64,000 bases of DNA from Mesaphorura yosii (GCA_009869945.1 WIXG01000066.1:62001-126000), one strand, 5' to 3'; shown: positions 1 through 13,189, counted from the first letter of the stretch. Notes: a model not told the origin generated them from the sequence alone. Translations and numbers: made by a program.

Positions 1-1711
1 GCCGGGCCGCGAACTTTACTATGGCCCCGTGCATATTCTGATTCTGTTCCTCTCCTCGACATTTCTACTCATCACCGCTTTCATTTACTACCTCAGCATG
101 AAGAAGGAAAAGGCTTCGGTGCATGGCTGGACTGTTTTTTGCCAAATTGTGTCCATGTTCTTCACGTACATATTTCTGGGGACTTCGCATATATTCAGTC
201 TCTTCTCAGACCAGCATACAAATACACCACTATGCGTCCTAAACGGTAAATGCATTCTTCGCAAAGCGCAAGAAATTTAAGCCGTCTTAATCTCCAATGA
301 ACGATGCCTCGCCACTTTCTCGCAGGAATCCTCTCCCATTTCTTTACACTGTCTAGTTTCTTCTGGATGACAGCCCTTGACTTTGACATTTGGAAAACTT
401 TCCGGTACATTTACACTTAAGACCCGCACGCGGCATGCTGTATTTATGGTCCTGCAAATTGTTGAGACATTGCCTTGCTTTTCTTGAATTAGATCAATAA
501 ACTCCTGCCGGCAGACGAAAGGAAAGAAGAGTCTCGTGTATTACGTGCTGTTTGCACTTGGGCTGCCTGCAGTTATCATCGCAATTAGCTTGTGGCTGGA
601 ATACACTTACCGGTAAGTCGGCCAGTTATTAATAAACTTCCTGAGTCTCCAACGGACTTTGTTATTGTTTACTTCTGGAACAGAGACACTGGCTCGGATT
701 TCATCACTCCACAATATGGCCGACAAACCTGCTACATGTCCAATGCGGCTCTTGGCTATTACGTGTACTACATTATCGGGTTTCTTCTCTCCTGCAATGT
801 GATCCTAATGGGCCTAACATTTAAGAACATTTATCAAGCAAGAGTGAGCACTCAGACAGTGCTTCATAAGAGTCGGACGATGGAGAGGCAACAATCATCG
901 TAAGTTTCGTAAGCAATTCCAGCTGTAGCGTCTAAGCTGCCCACTCCTGAACCAATGCCGTCATTTTGCTAATTTCGCTACTCTGCCACTGCGACGCTGC
1001 TATCGCTAGAAGGATGCTTCCAGCTTCAATAACAATATTCTTGGAAGTGAATATCGGCTTTGGGTACCAGAAAGAGCCATTGTAATTTGTATGCTTTGCT
1101 CTTGCTTGCTCTAATTTAACTACAACTCAATTTTTTACTGCGTGTGTGACAAATAACGGTTGTCTGTGGCTCAGGTACAAATTATTCGCCAAATTACTCA
1201 TCGTGATGGGTGTCACTTGGATTCTGGAAGTGATGTCGTGGATATTCTACGAGCAGATTGAGAAATGCAGCGGAAGATACTGGATTCGGTTATTCTTTGA
1301 TGCCATCAATTACCTGCAGCCCGTGGCGATTTTTGTGATATTTGTCTGCAAACGAAAGACGCTTTACATTCTTGCGACGCGTTTCTTGTTTGTGAGACGT
1401 AAGTTCAGTCCAGTTTTGAATTTGATAAGCCTCAATTTCACTGCGAAAAATTTTCCGTGCAATTTTCGGTAGGAATAAATCCAAGCTGGGCGACTTCATC
1501 AAAAAAATCCAATTTTTCCACAAGATCTTCGACCAGACAAACATCAAAAAAGGTTACAAACGCCACTGGAACTACGACGTGCAGTATTCGATCTCCAAAT
1601 AACAATCACAAGAGAAATGAGCAGCTGATCGCACTGAAATCGTCTAACGGGGCCACGAAAGAGAAAGAAGTGATGCTATCGCCAACCGCGAGAATGGACG
1701 ATTCAGTCTAA
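1..1711 (+). CDS. Methuselah-like GPCR, 3' part (5' end outside window)
   Basis: This is a family B (secretin-like) receptor of the arthropod Methuselah type. The exons read 2–245, 326–404, 493–612, 684–899, 1175–1398 and 1473–1711; phases close at every junction and give 373 residues. TM1 starts near base 29 after the segment YYGPVHIL. The exon 1–2 junction encodes GILSHFFTLSSFFWMTALDF, the usual TM3 motif of this family. It is followed by FRSINS, the TM5 segment FALGLPAVIIAISLWLEY, TM6 (MGVTWILEVMSWIF) and TM7 (LQPVAIFVIFVCKRK). The tail after 1473 is rich in Ser, Thr, Asn and Lys and ends at TAA. An AATAAA lies at 1895. The N-terminal ectodomain is missing because the window begins inside the gene. 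The ligand cannot be predicted. Confidence 0.85.
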
Positions 1712-1894
1712 CCTGAAATTCAGGTCCTGAATTGATGCCAAATTCTTCATGTCAACTATGTCAAATGATCTCGCTAACCATTCTAGTCTTGACGTGAACT
1801 GTAAACTACTCTCAATTAAATTAAGTATTCCTATTCCAATCATGTTCTTAACCTCCTTTTTGATGTATTTTGCTTTATTGCAACAATAGACAAT

Positions 1895-1900
1895 AATAAA
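1895..1900 (+). terminator. poly(A) signal of the Methuselah-like gene
   Basis: A canonical AATAAA hexamer sits about 185 bases after the receptor stop codon. The rest of 1712–2818 shows no open frame that joins into a gene. Confidence 0.5.
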
Positions 1901-2818
1901 ATCTTCATGGTCTTAATTTGTAAGTTTGAATAATTTAGTAGTGTACAATCACAGGTTCACACAACGCATCCACGCTAATTGCGACTAAAATAAAGTTGGG
2001 AGTGTGTTCATGCACACTCGTATCCAAAGTCTAGTGAGTCTAGGCTGATGAACCTAATTATACATAAATTACAATAACCCTTATAATCGAGTCATTCCAT
2101 CGGTGCTAAACCAATTGAGTCCAGCGCTTTCGTTTTGAAGGCCAGCTCCACGTGGTGAGTTGGAAAATCGTAGGTACATTGTACATATTGTGATACACAA
2201 AACCTAATTTTAACTAATTGCCATACACTCTGACATTCGCTATTCATCATCGCCTCCTCTTCGATGCTGTTCGAGGTATACTCTTAGTTTTTCTACTAAG
2301 GTGGCTGGGTCATCTACTTTCACAACCTGCACACGAGGAAGTACGTACAACTAATTACTTATGCAATCACAGAACTGAAGCATTTCTGGAATGTTTTAAC
2401 TTAAACTTACGTCATAATTCTGGCAGACGTAAATTCCCGTATACACACCGATACCAAATGAAATCTGTGCAAACGCAATACACAAGCACAAGCAAAGGTC
2501 AAAACCTAACTTATAGTCATAGGGTTCTGGGGTGTTTTTTTGCAAAGGAGCGAACTTACCAGGGATTTGAATAAGCCCATACTGAGAAGTTAATGAACAC
2601 AATTGCGTCTCCACTGCCACTGCCACTGCAACCGTCAACCAAATGTAAAGGCAGGACTTGAATAGGCAAACACCAAACTAAACTACTACGAGACAACCAA
2701 CAGTGTTCAAGTTAGAAATTCTTCTGCCGACGTTGCTGAATAGATAAACGTAAAAACTTTAGGCTTGTGCGTGCGTAGAGTCAAAATTGTCTGAATCAGA
2801 ATTCAGGAATAATAATAA

Positions 2819-2824
2819 TTTATT
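2819..2824 (-). terminator. poly(A) signal of the EB/EGF-like gene
   Basis: The plus strand reads TTTATT here, giving AATAAA on the minus strand, about 290 bases past the stop codon of the cysteine-rich gene. Confidence 0.4.
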
Positions 2825-3116
2825 AGTTGATCTTCGCTTTAATTACGCATCAGCTTCGGGAAATTCAGAAACAGCTGATAGTGCGAAGTTATGAGAGACA
2901 AATTATTTAAAATACGCGAATACGTGCGATCACGCACTCCGATGCGCTGATCCAAGGAATTCTCACATCAACGTTTATGTTTTAACGATGAAAGTGCACA
3001 AAGCATGCTCTTGTCAGTCGCAGGTCGAAGTTGCTAAAAACTTCGAAAACTTGCACCTTTCTACCCGAACTTCGATAGATAATCTTTCTTAATCACATTT
3101 AATATTCGGTTTTCGT

Positions 3117-5095
3117 TTACAAAAAGGACAGTATAAGAAAAGATGCATAAATGACGGTAAATATGAATACTATACTCGGACCCAGTCGATGACGTTCTTG
3201 CCCGTTTAAGATCAATTCAGAGCTCGTTTTGTAGATAAACTTTCGTTCCTGCACTACATCGACACATTTCCTACTTGCGAAATCAAACTCTCTCATGACC
3301 GGGGCCATCGGCCACGCCGGTAGTCCAAAGATCTGCAACTGGTCGTTGCAAATACAGACGCCATCCACACAGGTGAGGCCAGAGCTTCGTAAGCACGCAT
3401 TGTCCGATTCCGACGTGCCAGTGTCGTCACAGTGAACGCCCACCGTCGCCGGATAACATTTGTGACTGTGATTATCTACTGAATACGAATCTAAACACTC
3501 ACAAATACTCGTCTCTGGGTTACAGAATGCATTGTTTGTGCAGTGCAATTTGGGACTCTGACTCTGACTCGGGCCGGATGTTGAGTCGGAAGTGTCACAG
3601 GTCCCACCTTCAAGAACAACACAGCGCGTGCCATTAAACTCAATCAGCGCTGTCGCCGTCGTCATGCTTCGGTAGCATTGACATGTCCCATTGACGCATT
3701 CCAGGCTAAGGAACTCATTGCAGTCGTCGCTGGTGCTGGTGCTTCCACAAGATGAGCCGTACCCCGCCTTACAAAACCCGTCGGGCGTCGCCACGAATCC
3801 GGGCAAACACTGGCAAGTTGTGCTTGTAATCGTTGACCCCGCGTACGAATAATAAATTTCGTTGTCGACGCACGCTGAATTCGGAGTGCAGATATCCACT
3901 GAAGGAGTACAAACTTCGGCGGCGAGCAGTATCCGGGCGCAGAGGGATGCGCCGATCAAATCTTCATACTCGTATTCTCCATCATTTTCATCTCCAGCTG
4001 GGCCGATTTCAGTATTCGTAGCCACTAGAACCGATCCTGGAGCACAAGAACATTTTCCTGTAGCAGTACCAATGACTGTGACGTTGTTTGTGCTTGTAGT
4101 ATTTAAGCTGAGGTTGAGATCTGCTTCTGAATCTGAATCTGAATCCAGGCCCTGCCCGCACTTCAGGTACATATTCGGGGCACATGTCAGTTCCGGAGCC
4201 GAGTTGGTCATGTCCAGGTCGCACTCCGTGCCGTAGCCAGGCATGCAGTACTTGTAGTCCACGTTCACGTACCCCGGCTGGCATTTACATTTTGCAACCT
4301 GGTAACTTTCGTAATCCTGCTCGTCATCGTAGTTTGATGTCGGCGCACAGTACGCGTTCTGGACACAACCCAGTTTATCAAAGTTTAAGTTGTCGTACTG
4401 GACGAGATCACAGACTTCTCCCGGATTGGCGACGCAAGTGCCTGAAACACAATTCAGAATAGAAACGTATTGCGCCGTTGAAAAGATAATTTCAACATCC
4501 AGAGACACAACGTAGATAAAAAGTTAGAGGGGGAGCGGCTTGCTGTACCTTGAATGTGATCGTAAACTTGTCCAGACCGAATGCAGTCACATCTCATTTC
4601 ACTCAGCCGGCATTTCAAGTACTTCAGCGGATGGCAGCTGCCTGTGGCCACTCCAGCCACCGGATCCCAGCAGTTTTCTCCGTGATTCAGGTAGCATTTT
4701 CCATTGCCCTTGTGCACGGAGTATTTTGGTTCGTTGCAGACGCAGGTGCTTGTGACGGGATCGCAGTGGGCGGTGGACGCACAGACTGGTGCTTCCTGGC
4801 GCCCGTTACCACCACCTCCGGCGCTGCTGCTGTTGCTGCCACATTTTCCACCGGCTACCTGCACACATTTGCCCAGACCCTTGTCGAAAATGAGACCGGG
4901 TTCACAGACGCACCTGTAGTCCAGGCAGACAGTCTTTGGAATGGTGCAATTCAGATTTATGGAGCAAAGCTGGCCGATTCCGACTTGAGAGGCTGGAGAA
5001 GCTGGAGTGGTGGTGTCGTAGTTGGTCGTGACCGTCGCCTCGATTTGTACGGCGAGGGTTAAGCATAAATGAAGCAGAGAAACTATTATCGCCAT
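3117..5095 (-). CDS. cysteine-rich EB/EGF-like secreted or membrane-anchored protein
   Basis: There are two exons, 5095–4549 and 4441–3117, joined in phase (CACATTCAAG donor, TTTCAG acceptor); total 623 residues. The start at 5095 is chosen because it opens a signal peptide (MAIIVSLLHLCLTLAVQIEA); an in-frame upstream ATG would bury it. The body is a run of repeated cysteine modules with spacing such as CVNGTC-C and CxCxPGYV, alternating with 'NAxC' and 'GxxC' segments. This resembles the EB modules found in ecdysozoan extracellular proteins. A hydrophobic stretch at the extreme C-terminus (SIVFIFTVIYASFLILSFL) suggests a GPI-attachment signal or a short membrane anchor. A minus-strand AATAAA lies at 2819–2824. 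Function is not known. The extracellular location is inferred. Confidence 0.75.
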
Positions 5096-6876
5096 TTTCC
5101 CACGTCCAGAAGTCCAACGAATTTTTTTCCAGCTTTGACCAGATTCCAGACACAAGCCCAACTGGTAGGACTGGATTCCAGTGTAAATTGATATTGAAGG
5201 AGCTTCATGTCACCCAAATACAGTGCGCAGTTGTGACCGGACAAGGGGAAGATGCAATTCTTTAAAGAATTAGAACGAAGCACTTTAAATTATGTGAATA
5301 ATTTTATAAACGCGTTTGGCGTGTCCAAAACTTTGCCACTGATAACCTCCACGCTACACGGACTCACGGATCACGAATATCAATGTAAATTGATTCAAGT
5401 AAATCAGTAAATATTGAATAATTTAGGTGCACACGCTCTGCAATTTGTAAATAAGTTTCCGTTTCTGTGCTCGACAGAAAGACGGACCTCCGCCTCGTGT
5501 ACATGTGTTCTCGTGTTCGCGAAAGATTAGGACTGAAATGTGCGAAACTTTTATGCAATATTGCGATTTGCGGGTGGGGAATGCTAATGTGTGACTACTT
5601 TAACAACAATTGGTGGCCGTCCGTAAATAGCTGCGAGTGGAAGAGCCTGAAGAGAGATAACATTGTGTCGTGTTCCTTTTAAATGTTGTGCTGTTGCTGT
5701 TGCTGCCTGCGTATCGGTGGTGTTTATTCTGGCTTTGGCAAGATGATACGACTCGGAGTCGGATCGAGTTTCTGTTCGCCATCGCCTGGATTAAGATGGA
5801 TTTGCGATAGACGGATGAGCATTAGTAACCTGGATTCTGATAACGTAATAAGCTTGGCATTGGCATAAAACAGAACTTGCGCCTATGCCTGTGGAACCAA
5901 GTTCTCCGAATTAAAAGGGCTTCTGCACAGAGTACAAATTCTAGAGTTCTTCTATTCTGTCCAATTAACTGTAATGGCGTCGGGCTGGAGTTTGGCATGG
6001 AAGTTCAGAGACAACGCTTACTTGTTTAACTCGAGTAGTGTGAAAATGATAGAATCGCTGTGCGGACGAATTTGGAATTCATAATGCATGAATGAATACA
6101 TTTTGTTTGGCATTGAATACTTGTTATTGACATATTTGACAAGATTTACACAATTTATTCCGATTTGAGATGGAGTTCAAATATCTATCATCTACGTGTA
6201 TACTGTACAGTACTTTCCGACAGCACTTTGGCATCTATATTTGCTTGCAACAAAACAGCACTGTTTTTTTATCACATTTGGTGACGTCCACTCAATTGTT
6301 CCAGTACGCAATGCTCATAACACCTTCTTCATAGGAAAGGCGTAGACATTTGTCCAAGTCTAGGCTAAGTGTCAAGTTAATCTTGTTCAGGCTGAATATA
6401 CAGTTGGTAAAGTTGAATTAGCACGTACTTCACGCGGGGTCGACGACTGATTTGACTGGTGGATTGTTGACAAATGAGCCATGTACTACGTCCGTTTCGT
6501 GTACGGTAGTGCTACAAATAAGTACTAATCAGAATCAGACACCATCGCCAAGTCATTGCACACAGTCGTTAATATCTGAGTAAATATTTTGCACTTTCAT
6601 ATTTACAAAAGTCTTACCGCCTCATGATGCCGAAGTCGCGTCGATTGAATGTCTAACCTTTTAAATACACGCCAGAAAACGTAGCACCACTGTCTTCTAC
6701 CATCGAATTATGTAAAGCACTTTAACGGGCAACTTCAAAAGATGTCCGACGTCCAACTGTGTCCGCTGCCAAAAGTGCAGTATTTCAGGACATGAGCAGT
6801 TTGCAAATCGCTCAAGTTGGCTCGACTGACTTGAGTATCCTCGGATTCTCTCTGATATTAACCGAAAAGACTAAAC
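5096..6876. other. intergenic region, no gene seen
   Basis: This stretch separates the divergently transcribed cysteine-rich gene and the gene with alternative first exons, so it should hold both promoters. No open frame in it joins to a neighbour with proper splice signals, and no RNA gene was recognised. Confidence 0.4.
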
Positions 6877-9104
6877 ATGTCGATCGTAGGAAGTTTACCA
6901 CGGTTCCTGGAAGCGTTGAGTGTCTGTGACTCTGGCATCAGCAGAACCAGTTCCCTAATACTCTTTGCAACAACAGGGAACAGTCTCCAGTGTACAGACG
7001 CCATCTTCGCCGGGTTCGCCATGACTTCATTGACGAACGCATGGTACATCAGTGAACAGGCTGGCCAAATCACGCCTAGTGAAGTCATTTTGATTGGTCT
7101 GGTTGTGTTGCAGGTAAACATTAAGTCAGTTCTGCTTTTAGAGTAGACAGAGGTTCCAGCTTCAAATTTAATTACGAAACTTATCAATTCACCACTACAG
7201 CCTATAACATTGCGCAATCTGCCGATTCTTGCTGGATAAGAAGGCGTAAACTGGGCCAAGAATGTCCAATTTGTTACACAATGGATGGACAGAAATGGCG
7301 TCAGGGTTGAAGTCACGAGTAATTGAAATTCATCGCTAACAACATCACTAATCACTGAGTATTGAAATTTAGCTGTATTTAGGGCACTATTTAACGTTTA
7401 ACGGGACTCTGACTTATTCACCACTCCGTACCCCATGTTAGTGGCAGTCAGTTACAGGTGCCAACTCAGGGAGCCATACGTTTAAAAGTTATAGCTTTAA
7501 AGTTCGAGTGCAAAAAATGGCCTGCGCAGGGTTCGAGCCGCCATTCCTCGAGTCCAGCTCCAGTAGCTCGCTGCTCGTGCTAATTTCAAGTGGTTTAACC
7601 TGCACGGACGCAATATTCTCCCGATTTACAATGACGTCCATGACTGGCGCGTGGTATATTGGCCAATACCCTGGCCAACTTAAACCATACGAAATTATAC
7701 TGATAGGGCTTGTCATGCTCCAGGTAACACATCCCAATAAATTCTTTATGTATTCAGTCTTCAGTGACTTTCTTGAAGAATGGACCATCGAAAAGAAAAT
7801 GAAATATGACAGCCCAGTAGCAGCACCTCGTATTTGTCGTTTGTACCATGTCACCTGTTTTGGCTATTGCAGATTTTTGTTCTTCGTTATCTCCAAATAC
7901 TGCCAATCAGCATCACTGACTTGATTGCATCTGGACTTCCAGTGGGCAAGAAGCGCAGACGAAGACGCAAGCGAAGTTTTCCACATGCGTCAAATCGAAT
8001 GAACGGAACAAACTCACAGGCAGACACAACCAAAGAATACCTGTTCAAGTCTCAATATGAGTCTTTATTTACGGTATAATCAGCTTTTCGTTAACGGCGA
8101 AATACGTTTAGTAGAAGCCCTCAGCGACAGCGATGCATGGCTTCATTTAATTGTAGTTATCATTTAAAGATACTTCGCAAATTGGACCGTCAAGATTGTT
8201 TGCTCAGTTCTCTTTGTGTGATGGAATCGCTTCGGGACAATGCCAGTGGTAGCGCAAACAGACCGCACCAATTTGGATCAATTTGGACCGCAAATCAGTC
8301 CCACACCCACGTGCAGTTCGAGATGCTTCCAAAGCAAATTAAGTGGACACTCACTTCATTGCGAAAGTAAGCTTAATTCCGTTTTGCATTGTTGCATTCC
8401 TGACTCCTCTTGCTGGAGACGGAGGAGACCTTGATACAATGCAATTAACATTGCGTCGTCCATGAGCTTGCGTACGGCTTACGTACGTACGCACGCGCTT
8501 GAGAAATCCGACTCTCTGAACTCAAGAGACTTGTTTGCTGGAAGTACTGCCAAAAGACTTGTTTTTCCAGTTCTCGTAATCACAAACTTTTAATAATGCA
8601 GTTTACTTCAGCATCACGTTTTTTGACGCTGTTATTATCCTAATGTAATATACAAACATGTTTTGGATAACTTCAATGTAGTTTCATTAATCATTTGTGG
8701 TTTGTTTTGCTCTTATTTCATTGTTTCATATGTACAGATCCGGAGCAAAGCGTCGGCGATCCGAGGCTACCCAAGATGCCAATCCTGACGCCAGGACCAT
8801 TTCGGAGCGTCCAGTCATTGCCGTCTTTGAGGAGGCTGTCGAGTATGGAGCTCATGCTGCAGCCGGGCAGTGTCATCTTGACGGTGAATCGGAATCGGAT
8901 ACGTTTGATCACGCCGAAGAAGATAAAGACAACAATGACAACTTGAATCTTATCGACATTGATGACATGGTTCCAGTACACCGAAATGGCAGCAATCAGG
9001 AGCCCTCCTCAATGTGTGAACGACAATATTCGTTGTGTCCTTTGTCTGCCAAAGAGATAATGTCCTACATCGAATCTATTTTAATTGTGTTGAAGGGACT
9101 GTAA
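6877..9104 (+). CDS. unrecognised single-pass membrane protein with two alternative first exons
   Basis: Two first coding exons, 6877–7113 (1a) and 7517–7723 (1b), each begin with ATG and end CAG|GTAA in phase 0. Either joins to 7873–8073, 8131–8366 and 8738–9104, giving about 346 or 336 residues. The last 41 residues of 1a and 1b share 27 identities (CTDAIF, MTS, AWYI, ILIGLV), and most nucleotide differences are at third codon positions. That pattern indicates real coding sequence under selection. The junction makes one hydrophobic segment (PYEIILIGLVMLQIFVLRYL), followed by a basic block GKKRRRRRKR. The last exon is acidic (ESESDTFDHAEEDKDNNDN). A poly(A) signal at 9115 follows the stop by only ten bases. 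I do not recognise the family. The intron at 8074–8130 is only 57 bases. An alternative reading is two tandem genes, but only one set of downstream exons is present. Confidence 0.55.
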
Positions 9105-9114
9105 TGATTATTTT

Positions 9115-9120
9115 AATAAA
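9115..9120 (+). terminator. poly(A) signal of the alternative-first-exon gene
   Basis: An AATAAA lies ten bases after the predicted stop codon at 9102–9104, which supports the orientation and the 3' end of the preceding gene. Confidence 0.45.
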
Positions 9121-9953
9121 TGTCTATATCGCATTGTACACGACACGCCACGACATGCATCGGATTTCGCGTGTCATTTTTTCTCCTGTATTTGCGTGTG
9201 AATTCTCAAAATTCCGGCCGTGTGTCCAATGAATCTGCTCCTGGTCGCCAATTACCGGCGCGTTGCGTGCAAACGTTGTATAACCAGACAGGATTCGGAA
9301 ATTCAGTGTCGAAGTCGATTTCGCAATTGTATAAGACTCGTGACTTTGTGCAATGTGCCTGCTCGGACTAGACTATTAATAGGTCCTTTTTGCTCTGCTT
9401 TGTGTCTAGTCGAGTCACCAAGCCACGCGAAGCAGGAAACTATTAGCACTTTGTTTGGCAGTCTTTTAACTCTTTTATAACAAATGCAGCTCTCTTCGCT
9501 GTGGCTTAATTCACTTAATTGGCTTTTAATCGCAATGGACACTTAGTTTTTTGTGAATTTGATGTTTTTGTTTTGATTTCCATCATTTTACTTTTGTCAT
9601 TAACCCGAAGTAAAAGGCCAGCGATTCTTTATCTCAATTTCTCAATAATAAATTTGTTGACTTGCATTTTAAGTCAAGTTAATTCGTCAATTTTTGTTTC
9701 AATTCATAGGCAAACCGGTTTGCAGATGATAGCAAAAAGTCGAGTTATTTGTTATTGCTATTTCTAATTCCTGCATGAGTCAGGTACGGTTTCTAGTTTC
9801 TGGCCTGTGGTCTTGGAGGATTTCGCAGTGTCAACTCAGCGAACTCGTCTCATGCGTACCCGTAAGTACAGCGTACGGTGAGATGTGAAAAACAATGCTT
9901 GCAACGTCCTGGACAGCCACACGTGTGTAATCTGGAACTGGAACTGAGTTTGC

Positions 9954-10295
9954 TCAACAGCGCAAAACGCTGGGAATTTTTGTGAGACTTTTGCGCATTC
10001 TGTTCACTGACGCGAGGGCAAAATTACAGTTTGGGCTCTTTGGGTTGAGCATGGTCATTAAAACATTAAAGTAATCAACTGGATTACTAGACAAAAGGTG
10101 CGAGACAGAGACAGTTGTGTCTTGATCGAGGCAAAGATTAACGAAGAGATCGCGTTCGGCTTCAGTCCAGAAAAGTGACTGCCGAGAATCGCATTTCGTG
10201 CTTCGCGTTGCTGCCGCAGCTGCTGAACGCAGCACTGGACTGGTATTCTGGAATGGCATCCCCGCATGGACAGCATTGAGGACAAAATTAAGCAT
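9954..10295 (-). CDS. hypothetical 113-residue open frame
   Basis: An uninterrupted frame opens with ATG at 10295 and ends with TGA at 9954. The product has a mixed, globular-looking composition (for example SLFWTEAERDLFVNLCLDQD) and no signal peptide or membrane segment. It lies upstream of, and divergent from, the XK-like gene. No family is recognised. It could be a small intronless gene or a chance frame. The remaining sequence between 9121 and 10840 shows nothing else. Confidence 0.2.
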   Translation of the reverse strand: MLNFVLNAVHAGMPFQNTSPVLRSAAAAATRSTKCDSRQSLFWTEAERDLFVNLCLDQDTTVSVSHLLSSNPVDYFNVLMTMLNPKSPNCNFALASVNRMRKSLTKIPSVLRC

Positions 10296-10840
10296 TCGGC
10301 TATTGAATGCCCTCGATAATTACGCGGACCTTCGCTTCGTGCCTTGTGTTCTCTGCCCAGTGTCAGTGTAAGTGTTTCTCTTATCTAATCATTAAACTCT
10401 GAACGGACATGTCAATATAATTGTAACTCATTTCAGTTCCTCTTTGTACTTGTTCAGCAGGCCAGGCACTGTAGCTGGAATAAATGACTGAAAAGCAGAA
10501 GAATGACTTTAATGACGAGCAATTGCAAAATGTGAACTAGAAACGCGAGAAGAGTGGCTCATTATTTTACACAGGAAAAAATAAAATTTATGACACGACA
10601 CACGGTGAACGGGCGAGCTGGGCGAACAACAAGTGAACAAAGTTCAGTCAGCACTCGGGACAAAGATAATGAGGCGTTAACGCGTGAAATACCATTTAAG
10701 TTGCGAGTCGCGAGTTGCCCTCTTGGACACGGATTCGCATTTTGCACTTTAAAGTCGCGTTCGTTTAGCGAGTTCAGTTGAATCAAAGTCTCAGCACTCG
10801 GCCTTGTCTCTCGTGCAAAGTTCAAAGAACGCCCCAAAAC

Positions 10841-13038
10841 ATGTCTGATACGAGTGATCTCCTCCAATCACAGTCGCAGTCCAGCAGAACCACCAGTCCT
10901 AGTCCTCTTCCTGGTGTCAGTGCATCTGTGGCCGGCACAAGCGGCAACGGCAGTCGAGAAAACAGTCCCAGTCCAGCACCTGACTTTGATTTCATCCAGT
11001 CACCATTAAAACGACAATACTTTCGTGATAATTTAGTACAAGTTCACACTGAAGCGCAGACGCCGACTAAGACGCAGAACCGAAGTGAAATCATGACGCC
11101 CTCAGACGAGGCTGCCGACTTCGGTGGCGACGCGAGTACGAAAAGGGAAGTTGTGGCCACATTCACTTCGCCTGCACCTGTGATCTCATACGATCACGGA
11201 GTCAAAGCACAACTCATCACTCCCACACGTACGCCACAAAAAGTTCCACCTCTGTTGTCTATAGGATTTTTGGGTGATGATTGACGCTTGAAATCGGCGT
11301 TTTACTTTCAGAGTCCGCTCCGGGTCACGTAATTTCAAATGTCACTAGAACGGAGGACGCGAACTCCAACTCAACTGCAAAAGGCAAAGGAACTACGGCA
11401 CTGGACGCCAAATTCGTACGAGGTAAGTTAAGAATACTTTAATTGGAAGTACTAATCCATGATTCGATTCAATGTAAGTTGCTGCAATCGTAATCTCTCT
11501 TCCAGATGAAAGAGAGAGCCCGTACCAGCCCACGACAACTCCTCTTTACACCAAATCCCAATTTTCGTCGATAGAGAAGTTTATTGGGTCATCTACAACA
11601 GGAAGCGGGAGCGGAGTGTCGACGCAGGATCCTGAGAAGGGAAACGCCCCTGAGTACAAGATTCAGTATATACCAGACGACAACGTTAAGGAGGCGTTGC
11701 TGGCGTTCTTGTTGTCAGCATTTAACCTGTTCTTCAGCGCTGGCATTGGGTACTGGCATCTGAGTGCTGGACTCAACGATGCTGGATACAAGACATTCGC
11801 CATACTCATTATCGGTGGATCCCTCATGAAACTGGCCTTCATCTTCAACAGGTAATGCAGAATCATAACTGCCCATGCAAACCTTAATTTTCGAAGAGTT
11901 TTAACATTAACCTTCATATATTTGGAAATTATTTAGAGACATCAAAGTCTGGAATGAATGCAAGCCGATTTTCCTACTCGCTATAATTCCACTCTTCACG
12001 GCTTTCTCTTTGTAAGTATATCCTGGACTCAGTTATGAACGGCAAGTACCTGATAAGGAACTGATTATGACCTGATCATTGTACTTTCAGATCATTCGCC
12101 GACTTGATCTTTACTGTCAAAGTCTCGAAGAACAAAAACTACGTTCGTCCGTGGACAAACACGCGGATGGTGTATCTCGTCGAGAGTTTAATGTTGGCAT
12201 TCCCTCAGTGCGTGTATCAGTCAATATTGATGGTGGAAGATCCATTCTCACTCATCACCGTTAAGGGTATTAACTTCAGTCATTTCATTCATAAGTTATG
12301 ACACGCTTATGAGTAACAGCAATAACGTAGTCAATTTGCAAATCTTTTCCTGTGAAGTGAGCATCATGCATTTTACGAATTTCGCAGGTATGATTGTTCT
12401 GATTGGACTCGGAATTCTCGTTTACAGCATGGCCTTCGCGAGAATTCGCTATGACACAACGTACAGGCCTCATCGCTTTGGATCCGGCATAGATAAAATA
12501 CTTCGCTCAGTCATAATTGGCTCGCACAAAGGTATTTTTATCTTTCCAGTGTATTTACGACTGACTAAGAGAGATAAGAAGGTGTTAACAACTCTCGTTA
12601 TCTCGTTTTTCCCTGATTCAAGGTTTATGGGTCGTGACATACGTCTGCGCGCTCGCCGCAGCTAGAATGCAGTTCTCCACCACGCCAACCCTGACAATGC
12701 TCGTCACCATCGGAATTCTCCTGCTGTCTATGGAGCTACCAATTCTGATCTCAACCTTCAGACTGTTTGAGTCGCTAGTGGTCAAGTACAGCTGGATGTT
12801 TTTCATGATTCCGCAGTTTGTGTTCCTCGTCGCTCTCATCTTCTGGGTGAACGTGGACCCTGGACTGTACGACACGAACGTTGGGGTTTGTCTTCTCGGC
12901 GCGGCATCCATGTTTGAGTCGATTGTACTTATGGGCTGGTTGCTGGACACGTGCACGGATCGGGACTCTGATGTGATGGCGGTGTACCCGCATTTCTTGG
13001 GCGATTTATGGAACCGGAATGATAGAAGGAAGCTCTAG
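10841..13038 (+). CDS. multipass membrane protein, XK-related-like
   Basis: Seven exons, 10841–11273, 11312–11422, 11506–11851, 11937–12011, 12091–12266, 12388–12531 and 12623–13038, close in phase to 566 residues. The first 260 residues or so are a Ser/Thr/Pro-rich, probably disordered cytoplasmic region (SPSPLPG, TPTRTPQK). Then follow about eight hydrophobic segments, starting with ALLAFLLSAFNLFFSAGIGY and ending with FESIVLMGWLLD. The segment VYLVESLMLAFPQCVYQSIL resembles the 'ES-PQ-xLQ' motif of XK/XKR scramblase-type proteins; this is the only basis for the family suggestion. The start is the first ATG of the long frame (AAAACATGTC). An AATAAA is at 13190. The gene could belong to another polytopic family. 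Confidence 0.6.
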
Positions 13039-13189
13039 GATAGTTAATCACAAGCTAGTTCATTTAGTTGGAGGAGGTGGGAAATCTTCTGGAACACGTG
13101 AAATACTGAACCGAAACCGTGTAATTTATTGAAAATATTAAATGGAGTCGATTGTTATCACGTTATCGATGTTATTATGCAATTAGTTG

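Noticed and set aside
7489-7854. Minus-strand frame of 121 codons
   Set aside because: The plus strand here shows codon-position substitution patterns between exons 1a and 1b; the minus frame is their shadow.
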